Assembly: GCA_023055505.1 (NCBI GenBank)
Contig: JALIRH010000004.1
Coordinates: 38,693,502 to 38,757,501 of the forward strand
Origin: Callipepla californica brunnescens
Lineage: Eukaryota; Chordata; Aves; Galliformes; Odontophoridae
Direction: 5' to 3'
DNA length: 64,000 bases
A program made the position numbers and the translations under genes. Of this stretch, positions 1-12,800 are shown piece after piece (the first letter of the stretch is position 1; the number at the start of each line of letters is the position of its first letter). The notes beneath the pieces are model-generated. The model saw nothing but the letters and a program-made list of their open reading frames with translations, was not told the DNA's origin and searched no databases.

Positions 1-617
1 TACAAACTTGGTTTCTGATTTGGGGTAGTTTTACAGTGCAGATATTCTAGATAAAAAAGGAAAGTTTGGAGACAGGGAATAGATTATTGTTAATCATTTT
101 ACAGGCATATTTGAAAGCTTAAAACGAATATTCCTACCCCAAATGAGACAACAAAGCACAACTGGAACCCTCTTGAAAAGCAAAGATCACTGATTACACC
201 AACTAAATATCTTCTTCCCTTCCCCCCCCCCCCCCCCCCTTTTTTTTTTTTTCCTACTCTTGATTTATTTTTTTAATTTCTGCGCTTTATATATTTATAT
301 TTGGGTCATATATTTTACTGGACATTATAATACATTTAGAAAAGATCAATTATTTTAAAACTCAAACCAGAACGTTTCAATTTATCAAAACATCATTTTG
401 ATTATATTCACTGTTGAAACAGAGAAAAAAAAATATGCTTATTTTATTCCTCTTACTGTTATGTTCTGGTTGTGGAAATGTTTTGTCAATTATCATGTGC
501 CAAATTCAAAACTGATCAGCTCAGATATTTTATATTTATTCTGCATCCATGTGTCTCTGAGAATATCCATTTCTAGAATTATAGGTGAGAAACCTTATTT
601 GTATTTTTGTCCTGCAG
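1..617 (+). other. UNC79: UNC79 intron (3' part), window start
   Basis: Intronic sequence running up to the acceptor tttgtcctgcag at 606-617. It carries a homopolymer block (C18 then T13) at 222-252 and is otherwise AT-rich. I see no exon or regulatory site in it. Confidence 0.8.
222..252. repeat. C18-T13 homopolymer block
   Basis: Eighteen consecutive C are followed directly by thirteen T. Such tracts are length-unstable and hard to sequence, so the exact count may be wrong. The complementary strand is a long G run. Confidence 0.9.
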
Positions 618-848
618 GTGAGCCTTTGCACACCCAGTGAGAATACACCCACAGAGAGTTTAGCAAGGCTGGTTAGCATGGTATTCCAGTGGTTTCATTC
701 TACAGCTTACATGATGGATGATGAAGTTGGTAGCCTGGTTGAAAAGCTCAAACCTCAATTTGTTACCAAGTGGTTGAAGACAGTTTGTGATGTCCGGTTT
801 GATGTCATGGTTATGTGCCTCCTTCCTAAACCAATGGAGTTTGCCAGG
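618..848 (+). CDS. UNC79: UNC79 window exon 1
   Basis: 231 bases, 77 codons, phase 0 at both ends. It starts after cctgcag with VSLCTPSENTPTES and ends MEFAR before the donor gtaagaat. The start is fixed by the acceptor and by the match to vertebrate UNC79. The encoded segment (VEKLKPQFVTKWLKTV) is hydrophobic-helical and fits the repeat scaffold. The following 1.85 kb intron (849-2701) shows no recognisable feature; a 143-codon antisense frame in it (2050-1619) has no recognisable motif. Confidence 0.96.
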
Positions 849-3800
849 GTAAGAATAATTAATCTGAAGGTTTATTTATTTGCCACAGTCATTAAAGTAA
901 ACTGGATAAAGACTATTTCTCCCTCAGCTCTATCAAGAGAGAAGAAATCACATTGGGAAAGGAGTAGTAGAGTTTAGGAATTTTTCATCTTCATAGCTTT
1001 TAAAAGTCTACTCTGTCAGAAACGGGGAATTATTTACAGTAATATGAAGACAAAGTGGAAGAATATTATAGAGATTGAAAGATACTGTGCATTTTCAACA
1101 GCTTCACATCTCCTTCATGCACTAAAGCGTACGTTATAGAAATAAGGTGTCACTTGACAGCTTACAGGTATGACCTTCTTCTTTACCAGTCTGTTTTACT
1201 GTGATATTTCTGATTTAAGTGACTCAGGAGACTCATCTGCCATGGTTTGCATTATCATTAATGGATAGAGAGAGACTTATCTGGAAGGTCATCGGTCATT
1301 CAGGGGGCGTAAGTGAAACCCCTTGGTTGAATAACTCCTTCAAGGAGCCTTCCTTACTTTCTGCTCTTTAATTAAGAAACAGAACTTGCCTTAACATGAA
1401 TAATTGAAGGCATGCATCAAAATTAGTCACACGAATATTCATCTGTAGAAAATTAAACATAAGAATTAAAATAGAAATGTTATGTTTGGGAGGAGTGTCA
1501 GACAGATTTTTTCCACATTTTCACTGCCAGGTATACTTTCTTTTGTAAAATTTGGAGATGACTTTTATTTCATGATCTTCTTATGTAAAATATCAGATAG
1601 ACAGGTTCATTTTGATATCTACAGTTTGGTGGCTAGTGTAGGAAGTGTCATGTGGACTTGATACACCACATCATCAAGTGTGACATGTGTGTCTATGGAT
1701 TTTTCATATATGGAATTTGCTATAAATGTGCAGACCACCCTGTGTGTAACTCTGAAGGTAGACCTTGGCTGTGGAAGGATTGGAAGGTAGCTGAGGGAAT
1801 CTGGGAAGTGAACAGATTCACTGGGTGTTAGAAATGGAGAGATTTGGGCTTTTTGGTTAAAGAAGAGAGGAAGGGCTGAACTTATGCTATAGTCTGTTGT
1901 GGACCTTTTCCTTGGATCTTGTTGGACCTTGTCTTGTATCCAGCCCTTCTTAAATTGTTGTAAACCCCACTGCAGTGCTGAGAATGAGTTTAACAACTCA
2001 CCTGTTTTGCAAGGGTTCACTAGAACAATAATAAAAAGCAGCCATGACATTAGCTGTGATGAATGGAGTTAAAAATATTTTGTTGGCCGAGAGTACTATT
2101 AGTTGCTGCCAAAACAGCAGGCATCTCTAGAGCCATTAGTAAGAAACAGCAGATGTGAACTGAGGTCAGTTAGAAGAATTAGTCTCCATAGACCATTATT
2201 TATTTACTTGGAAGTATATTTTTTTGTCTCCCATCACACAGAAGTTTCATTAAAAAAAAAGAAAAAAAAAAGAAAAAGCAAAATACAAGTAAACAAAAAA
2301 CTCTCATACGCAAAAGAACCAAAGACCTGGTTCAGACCAAGCATTCCAAAATAAAGATCCAGCACTGTAGATCATGACCCAGAGGAAAGATTTGAAAGTG
2401 AAAGTATATGTTTGAGCAAACAAATCTGACCTTCATTGAGAGTTGTTAACAATGGGACATTATTCTGTGTGATGGCGTGGAAGTGAGCAAAATTATTCTA
2501 AATTTTGGACAGTCAAGATCAAATGAGAGAGAAAAAGAAATTCAGTCACCATGTCTCAATTCTAAATTTGGACTGATGGATGTTTATGAACATTCCTCAT
2601 GATTTCTTGTGTGCAACACACTAAGAAAATTTGTGCTGCTGCTGGACCAGTTATATGGGTCATATAGTGGTCATCAGTGTAATTCCTGAAAATGCCCGCA
2701 GGTTGGTGGATACTGGGACAAATCATGTAGTGCTGTGACCCAACTAAAAGAAGGCCTGAATCGAATCCTTTGCTTGATTCCATACAATGTAATAAACCAG
2801 GCAGTGTGGGAATGTATCATGCCAGAGTGGTTGGAAGCAATAAGGACTGAAGTGCCTGATAATCAACTGAAAGAATTCCGGGAAGTATTAAGGTATGAAA
2901 ACATATGTAGAAATAATTTTATTATTAAATGTGTTGATTGCTGAGGGTGTAAGTGAAATAAAATGTTGGAAATGAATAAAAGCATCATTCAGCCTACTTT
3001 CCTTTGTGCAGGTAGACGGTAATGAGTGAATACTTTCAAATTTTTCATGAATTATATTTAGACTAGAGCACTTAACCTTTGAGAAAGTTAAATTTTCTTG
3101 CCATTTGTATCCTTGAATCAGCTCCATTGCTAAGCAAGGCACACTTTCAGTGTGATCCTATAGCATGATGGAGGAAGATTTGTTTCCTCCTGACCAGCTG
3201 TTGATGAGAAATATTGGGGATTAGTAGAGATAGCACTGAAAAAGAGTTGATTTTTAATGATTTAGCTGCTATCTTCCCCTGCTGAGCAAAGAAAGTACCA
3301 GAATAAAAATGGTGACTGTTGGAGTCATAATTTCATATTTTCTGGGTGCCTTTGGCAATAAAGTTTCACATTGTCTCTGAAATTGATTGTAAATTTATAT
3401 TTGTAGGGACAATGAAAACATGTTTAGTGAGAATAAGAAATGGTGGAGTGGTGAAATGGGAAATTTTCCTATACCTTGAGTATTGAAATCATATCAAACT
3501 GGGCATGATACAAGATATGATGCAAATTCTTAAGATGCATCATAAATTCAGTGTGGTGAGGCACTAGGACATCTTGTGCAGAATTGTGGAGGTGCTCAAG
3601 GCCAGGCTGGATGGGGCCCTGGGCAGTCTGATCTTGTGTAGTGGGAGGCAATCCTGCCCACAGTGGGGAAGTTGGCTCTAGATGGTCTTAAGATCCCTTT
3701 CAGCCCAACACTTCTGTGCTTCTATGATATGATTCAATCAGAATGAGTGACATCAGCAACCTAGCTCAACTCCCCTGAAGAATGAGGATACCAGTAAGAT

Positions 3801-6800
3801 TCCAGAGGGATCACGAGTGCTAATTGTGAGATTACCTTTCTACGACTTTTCTGTTATACCTCACTGTGACAGCATGTCATGATATCTCACTGATGCTATA
3901 TTTTTGTCCTACTTTTCAGCAAAATGTTTGACATTGAACTTTGCCCTCTCCCTTTCACCATGGAAGAGATGTTTGGCTTCATCAGTTGTCGATTCACTGG
4001 GTATCCAGCCTCTGTACAAGAGCAAGCATTGCTTTGGCTGCATGTAAGCGTCTTCTTTTAAGTCAGCAAAGGGCAGTTTACCTGAGTAATCATGTATCCA
4101 GAATTCTCAAGGAAAGTACAATTCGTGTAGACTTTTCTTACTCCTAGTAGCAATTCAGATTAACTCAATATTAGGTGACAAAGTAGGTGATGGCACTCAT
4201 CCCACAGTGGTATGTGGATAACCAGTTCTGTCAGTATGTTGGCATCCATAGGCAATCTGGCTGAGTCCTTAGAATGAATATAGGAATTATATTTAAGGTT
4301 ATAATATATTATAAGATAGGGAATAGTTATCCATACAAGTATTTTTAATATTTTTGCTTCACAGAAACATTCTTTGGAACAGCCTTCACATATCTGTTTT
4401 GTACATAAAACTGACCTCAATTTATGCCAAGCACTATGCGATTGAATATTTAGTAAATATGCTTTTTCTTACAGTTCTCTTTCTCCTTGTTTTGAACAGA
4501 AACCTAAATCACAGCTCACTTCGCTGTATTCCAAACTGAAATGCATGCAACTTGCTAAACTAGAATTATGTGATAACTATACTTATAGAGTAGCTGGTAT
4601 TTTTCATCAATCTTGAAACTCATGTTTGGTTTTTTTACTTATTGTCTTTCCTCAGGTGTTATCTGAACTTGACATTGTTGTTCCTCTTCAGTTACTGATC
4701 AGCATGTTTTCTGATGGAGTTAATTCTGTGAAGGAATTAGCAAATCAAAGAAAATCTAGAGTCAGTGAACTGGCAGGAAATGTTGCAGCTCGAAGGGTAA
4801 TGGTTATTTTTCCTGCTATTTTTTTTTTTTCTGGCTTAGAACAGTTATTTTAATAGAATAAATATGAAGAATTAAAGTCGTTTTTCAATATGGCAACATT
4901 TGATTGGAACCCCAATACAAATTTTGAGAGGGAAAGAAAATTACTATAGCTTCTTCAGTTAATACCTCTCTGTCATGTGGTCAGTTTAAAGGTAATGCAG
5001 GTAGGAATTAACTGCAGATTTTCATTGGTGAGTTCAGATGGGATATTTTTTGAGCACTTGTCTTGGTATCTTTTCCAACATTTTTCATTCTTTTTCATTC
5101 GCTTTTAATGTCTGTTAACAGTATTTTCTATGGACAGGTCACCCAGAGTGATTTTTTTTTTTATTCTGGTATATGTTTGATGGACTAGGATGATTTGGGA
5201 AGATGATAGAACAGAATTTTCTTTTTTTTTCTTTTTGCCTGTATTTTTTCCCCCTCCAAAAGATGTAAAAATATCAAAGGAAACTAATTTGTCAAAAGCT
5301 TATGATCTGTGAAACAATGTTTACAAATAGATAGGCATTTACACACTTGGACCAATAGGACTAACTTCTCAGTAGTCTTCTATTGAGTGCTTTGAGAACA
5401 GAAGAAACAGTGTTAAAAGATTATACCTTTAGATTATAGACCTACAGCATCTAGGCAGCTGATGATTCTTCATGTTCAGTCCTCCTACACTCTGATGTAG
5501 CTCAGTAGAGAGCACTTAGACAACTCAATCATGAGCACTTTTAAACTAAACAGAACTGGACGATGTGTTAATCCAGACCATAGGTGGTCTAAAGATTGTC
5601 CTTGTGTTCTCTAACCATATATTTCCTTGAAACGCTTTGAGGTTCTGAGGGTATTGTAAGTGGCCTGTAGCGGTGTGAACATAAATTTGTGCAGAAATGC
5701 ACATCTTACTGTTGTCATACCTATTTCTTTTACAGCTACCCATATTCCTGGTATAGCCACAGATATACTGTTGTTTTGAGATACCTTTTATTAGATTCCT
5801 GCTACTGAAGTTGATATCCCTGAGTCATGGGGCAAACCACTGTAACCTGATGGCCACTTTATTACTTGCACCAATTTTCTGTTTTGTTTATGATGATGCA
5901 GGTTAAAAAGTAAATAAAAGCTACCACAAGGAATAGTAAGGCTGTCAAAACTCTTGACGTTTTCCTCAGTCTTGTATAGAATAAGACTGTTTAAATGCTT
6001 AGCATTCATTTGAACTTGTTTACTTTATATGTCTTCAGGTAAGCGTTGCTTCTGACCCTGGGCGCAGAGTTCAGCACAACATGCTGAGTCCTTTCCCAAG
6101 CCCTTTCCAGAGCCCATTTCGGAGTCCTATACGTAGTCCTTTTCAAAGTCCCTTCAAGAACTTTGGACATCCTAGTGGAAAGGCAATTGACTTTGACTGT
6201 GAGGATGATGAAATGAATCTTAATTGCTTCATTTTGATGTTCGACCTCATCTTGAAGCAGGTACTCGAGGAATTAAAATGTCCACGTTAATTGACACTGA
6301 AATTCTATAGTCACTTTTGTTTCTCTAATCCTGTACTGAGACCCTTTCCGAGGAAGGACTATGAAAAAATATAAAGCATTAAAATTTATGACAAAATATA
6401 AAGCATTAAAATTTTTCTACAGCTTTCACATGCTTTTACCTGTATAAAAGCTAAGGTTTCATGGTCAATGAAGAGAAGGTAGACAACTCTATATTGTGTT
6501 AGGTATCTCATCTGAGTGAAATGAACTTTGGGAGATTTTTTTTTTTTTTTTGACAGGCTGGAAGACTAAGTTTGTTGATAGACTTAGATTAGGTGCACAA
6601 TTTTTGTTTAGCTAAAGTTATACATTGAGAATTCAAATCCAACTATTTAAATTAACAGTGTCCAGGTAATGTTGATGGATCCTGCAATTGAAATTGTTTA
6701 TTTACCTTCAAAACCTTACTCTATCTGTTCAGTCTTAGGCTTGAACATTGGAAGAAATGTAGGAATAGGCAGAATAGATAGTGCTGTGGTTTCTAAAGAA

Positions 6801-9800
6801 ATTTTAAATCCTTACTCTTTTCACTTTTTCAGATGGAACTCCAGGATGACGGTGTCACTTTGGGCTTAGAGAATAGCATTTCAAAAGATATAATATCCAT
6901 CATAAACAATGTATTCCAGGCACCCTGGGGTGGTTCTCACACATGTCAGAAAGATGAAAAAGCAGTTGAATGTGGTCTGTGTCAGTCCAGTATTCTGTGT
7001 TACCAGCTGGGTTTTGAGCTGCTGGAACAGCTTGCTCCAAAAGAAGAAATCAGGCTAGTGGTAAGTACTGCAAGAACCTGTGTTACTGGCATGCTGAAAT
7101 TTGTCTTCTTTATGCTTATTACATTATGCACAAGGGAGCAAAGCTGCATTGACCTTTGGCATGGAACATTTGGGAAGTTAAAGCATAAATGCAATTGAAT
7201 TTAAAATCTCCTAAGGTTGAATTTATTGAGAGAACACAAGGAAGATGGCAATATTCATTCAAGTGTGAACTCTTCTTCCTGTCAGTGCTGCCCACTTTGG
7301 AAGTACACTCCTGTGATACTGGTTTAAATAAAATGTGAAACATTAATACTTAGTGTTTTTCATCTTCCCTTAAAGACTAAGAGTGGATACTTACAAATGA
7401 TTAATGATTTTAAGTAAAACAGTTTTCAGTGGGCAATCTTAAAAGTCTTACTTGATGCTTAATTGTTGAAAATGCTCAGAAATGAAGACAGGTTTGGTGA
7501 ATCCGGAGGCCTACTGTGTGAATCCTACTCATCTCCAGTAAGCAGCTGGGAAGTGTGATCACTTAAATCCATGTTTGAAACAGGATCTTATTGTTAGAAT
7601 GCAGTTGCTGATGCAGGATTTTAGATGTACAGATAATCTGAATAGACAAGTTTATGTGGAAGCTAGACAATTTCCCCACATTTAGGCTCAGTTTATCTGC
7701 ATGAAATGTCACTAAACAAAAAGATATGGCCTAATGTTTTTAGAAAACACCAAGAAGTTAATCATACTACTTATGTTCTTAAAGGAGCCCACAGATAACC
7801 TCGAGGATAGTCTTCTGTATACTAGACCTGAGTTTATTATAGGAACTGAAGGAGAAGAAGACGACAAATCAGCACCAAAGCATGGAGAGAACCCAGGGAA
7901 TCACACAGAGACCACAGAAAATACTGGTATGTTCAGGGTGAGAAGACTGAGTGTTTAAGTAGGGCCTTGAATTAGATGTTTTGTTGATACAGAATATAAG
8001 TTTTGAAGCAGTTTTTCAGGAGCAACAATACATAGTCAATTTTCTTCTCATGCCTTTAGTTCTTTCAGCTTATCAGCAGGAAGACTATATTATGTTTGTA
8101 GTAAGTGTTACTGACTCAAAAAGCATTGGAAGAAATCTTGGCTTTGTGAACATACCAAGTACCACATTACATGCCAAATTATGTGCATTTGTAACTTTAC
8201 TGATGTCAGTGCTACTGTGGCTAGAATCAATATGCTTCTGATTACTTTCACACTCTAGTTTCACTTTGAATCCACAAATGAGAGAATTTTAACAATTTAT
8301 GTAACTTGCATTTTTAACAGCAATAAAGAATGACACAGAAAGAAAATTTTGTTATCAGCAACTTCCAGTTACCTTGAAGCTCATATACACTATATTGCAG
8401 GTAAAATTATTTACTTGTTCGTTTAGCTTGAATTTTCACTTAAATGGTTTTGCTGTGTTGAGGGTACTGCATCTCTTACACAGGAAATGTCAAGATTTGA
8501 AGAACCAGACATTCTTTTTAACATGCTGAACTGTCTGAAGATTCTTTGTCTTCATGGAGAATGCCTGTATATAGCAAGAAAGGACCATCCACAATTTCTT
8601 GCTTATATTCAAGATCACATGCTGATTTCAAGGTAGGCTTTTAGCACATATTTTGTCTTCACACTTAGTTGATTACCCAGCTATACATTCATTTTGATGG
8701 CAAAGAATTTACAGGTTTAATAGGGAAAATAAGTAAGTGTGTTGGAGAACTGTGAAAAGGTTAAGAAGCTGTGTAAATATTCTATATAATTTGCCATTAC
8801 AAGGATGCATATAGAACCAAGATACTCTGTTTTGTGCAGATCCATATTTACCTGAACATGTCTAGCCCTATCAGAGGTGAACATATAGCTGGGCAATAAG
8901 CAATAAAATTATTCTGATTTAAGTGGTGTTATTATTTTTTTTTTTCCCCAGGTACATGGGAAAGTATTGGGATCTAGTAAAACATTGATAAGCATTTCGT
9001 ATTGCCCTGCATCTGCTTGGAAGCAAGATCTGGTGTTATAGCTCAGTTCGCAGTCTGTTTGACTTGCTGTATATTTAAAGAGAGATAAGATTCAAATTCT
9101 AGGAGTTAGTCTGAGTCCTCTTTCAGGCCACAGCCACGCTTTAGAAGTGGTAGTGAAACATTTTAACAAGGAGAGAACAAAGTGTTGCAGAGGAACCAAA
9201 TATGAGAACAGTCAGCCCATTGTTGAAATGACAGCATGTAGTCTATGTATTACAACTCTCATACTGATGGTCCAAATTGATTTAAAATGGATTCTACAAG
9301 CCACTTAATCTCAGACTGATTTCTCTTTTATGTTATCCCAAGAAGAGTTTTTTGTTTGTTTATTTTTTGTTTTTCCAAGAAGAAAAAGTACAAGGAAAAC
9401 TTTGTCAAACAATATAAATTTTGCAGAAAGAATTTTACATCACAGTGATTTGTGGATACACATGATTCATGATGGCTAGACAGTACACATGGCTCATGCT
9501 GAATCATGATAATTCACAGCATAGATTATGTTCCTTGGTTGTTGTGCTTTGAATTACTTAAAGTTCTGTTAAATCTGAAGTCTTTCAATATAAGGAATTT
9601 GTAGGCCTGGATTTTTCAAGAAAAGATGTGGAATTTGAAGACTTCCAAGTAGCTCTATTCACATATAAGCAACTCTATAGTGTTCACATAAACATCTAGG
9701 TTTGTTCATAAAAATTCTAATGAAAAGTGCATTCCCACTAACAATACAATGTGGACGGACATACAGAAAGGATGTCATGAGAATGCTCCTATAAGCAGTC

Positions 9801-12800
9801 TTCATATTTTTGGTCTTTCCAGCTTATGGGGAGTTGTGAAGTCTGAGTTCTCTCAGCTTTCTTCCCTGGCAGTCCCACTTGTTCTTCATGCACTTTCTCT
9901 TCCTCATGGAGCTGACATTTTCTGGACAATCATAAACAGCAATTTCAACAGCAAAGACTGGAAGATGAGGTTTGAAGCAGGTAGGCCTGGGAAACATATG
10001 CTATCTGATTTTTGTTTATTTGCTGAAGTGGTAGAGCTTTCTCTTCTGTAAGTGACAGGTAATGGAAGACTATCTTTCTGCTGGTCTGAAGAGTTGGAGA
10101 GAGTGTGGTGCAAAACAATGGCACTAGAATAAGGGGGAATATAAGGTATTCAGGATAAATAAAAACAAAAATGAAATCACAGTAACATCCCCCAGCTATT
10201 TTTTGTTGTTACTTTCTAAAATGTGCTTATTTCTAGAAGAGGTATATTAATCAAAACACAAAAGACATAAAGAAGCCATTGCCTAAGTTAATATTTGTAC
10301 TTTCTTTCTCTTGGGGCTGCTACAGTGGAGAAGGTGGCAGTACTGTGCAGATTTTTGGATATCCACTCTGTGACAAAAAACCACCTACTGAAGTACTCTT
10401 TGGCTCATGCATTCTGCTGCTTTCTGACTGCTGTGGAAGATGTCAACCCAGCAGTAGCTACAAGAGCTGGATTATTACTTGACACCATAAAGAGGCCAGC
10501 TTTACAGGTAGTTTCATTATATGGAAAAATGCATTCAAACAAAATCTGGATTTTTGCCCAGTGTTTGAAGTGGTTCAGGTGTACGGTGTCACAGACATTG
10601 CTAGTACTCCTCCAAACTTCGTGTGGGTATTTATATCAAATGTGTAGTAGGGCAGAACATTTACTCATAGTTTCGTATTCCTCAAAACCTTGGAAACTTC
10701 TCCTTTCTAAACATAATTTGTTTATCTCCTTACATACTAACTTTTCCATTGATAGTTGAAGCATTAGTCCTCATTTAAAGGAGCAGGAGAAAGGAGCAAA
10801 ACCTTAATCCTATATACACTGTCAGAAATTAGAGCTTTGATGTCTCTTTGCTTTAAAAAAAGAAATGCATATAGTCTTCACATCTCAGTACTGTTTTTGT
10901 GTTTTTTTTCTCCATAGGGTCTTTGTCTCTGCCTTGATTTCCAGTTTGACACAGTTGTCAAGGACAGGCCCACAATTCTTAGTAAGCTTTTGCTACTTCA
11001 TTTTCTAAAAGCGGATATTCCAGCTTTGAGCTGGGAGTTCTTTGTGAATCGCTTTGAGACCTTGTCTCTGGAAGCACAGCTTCACCTGGACTGCAACAAA
11101 GAATTTCCTTTCCCAACAAGTAAGCAGAGTCCAAATCAATCTGACAACCTTTTATCAGCTTCTGGAATTTCAGTTGCTTGGAAGGGTCTAAGAGAGGTGT
11201 AAGCCTCACTTGTCTGAGCTATCTGAAACTAAGTAATCTTTCGGGCTAGAAGAGAATAATTCAAAGGGAGCGCTTTTTGACTGCCTAAATACAGCCAAGG
11301 CTATATTTCACCGTGCCTTTGGGCTTCATATTTTATTCTCACTAAGATCTGATTGCCAACCTTGGTAATTTTTCAAACATGGTCTGTTTCTGTGGCCACT
11401 CAACTGCAAACTGCAATATCCCACTTGATCTTCTGTGTATGTTTTTATGATAACATCGTGCTATTCTCAAAGGCCCGAGTCATGCCTGACACTGCTTTGT
11501 AACGATCTATACAGAGATAGCCCTAGGAGTTGTGTGGTCCTTGAAACATAAGCAAATGCCCTGGGGAACAGTATAAGAGGTACACGAGCCAGTGCTGTAG
11601 TGATTAACACAATTTTTCGTAAATATTTGTCCTGATCATACTTGATTTCTTTATGAATACCAGGTCTCTTCCCACTTCTTTTATTATTAAAAATAATTTG
11701 TGCATTACTGTTTAATGTCCTGAATAATTGAAAATTTCCTTAACTGAATGTTGGACAACGAGGCACATCTATTTCCATCTGATTTGTCTGAAGGAAGTTG
11801 GGAACAGCTGTTTGAACAGCAGGTGTCCCTCAGAAGCTTAATGCCTTCTCCAACACTTATGTGAAGCCCTAAAAAAAGCCCAGGTGCTGCTACTGCACTC
11901 ATGTAATGAATGTAGAATTCAGAAGTATTTTCATCTTTGTATGTGAGTAGCTTGACCCAAAGCAGGGGGCTGAGGCCTGAGAAAGGAATCTCGGCACTAG
12001 TTTCTAGCTTCTCTAGCTGCAGATGTGGAGTTAAAAGATGTTTTTTAAGATTCTTTTGAGTCTTTCTCTGTCTTCTGAAAGACGTAAGTAATGCAAGAGA
12101 TGGGGTCACTGGATTTGATCACTCATATAATAAACCTCAGTGTTTGAATACACTACAGGCATATAGAAATGCTAGTGATTTCATTAAGACATGCAATTGT
12201 ACTTCTTTTAACAAGACTATAAAAGCGTAATCACTCTCTCAGAATTTTGGAGGAACTGTTCAGATCCAGGATGACAGGTGTAGGCAGGACATGAGGTCAG
12301 TCTGAGGCAAAACTATACACTACCTTTGGTAAGACTGTATAAAATGTGATCCATACTTGTGAGATTTCTGCCATTTTAAATAGGGAGCTCCCCATTTTCC
12401 CTTAGTCTGAATGGTTCAAAAGTCTTTTTCCAATCTCTAAATGAAGAAAGAAGGGACATTATTCTTTAAATGCAGTTAAACTCTTTGGGGTTTTATGGGT
12501 CTCAGAATGAGAGCATGCAGATGAGTTCCTTGCAGATGGACCCCTTGAACCCATATGAATCTTTCTTGACTTCAGTGGGACTGGGGGCCCAGTTGCATTT
12601 GGCACTTGGCAGCACTAGGGCCTCACCATGCTGTGGAATGAATCCTAACTTGGTCAATTGCATTTGCAAAGCTATCACTGCTGTCCGGACAAATGTCGCC
12701 AACCTCAGTGATGCAGCAATGTGGAAGATCAAGAGGGCTCGTTTCGCACGTAATCGTCAGAAGAGTGTGCGTTCCCTGAGGGACAGTGTGAAGGGACCAG

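Noticed and set aside
1619..2050. 143-codon antisense open frame
   Set aside because: Lies in an intron, shows no known motif, no splice or promoter context and irregular composition. A chance frame is the simplest reading.
10295..10759. 154-codon open frame as a gene
   Set aside because: Only 10326-10507 is exon 11; the rest is readthrough into introns.
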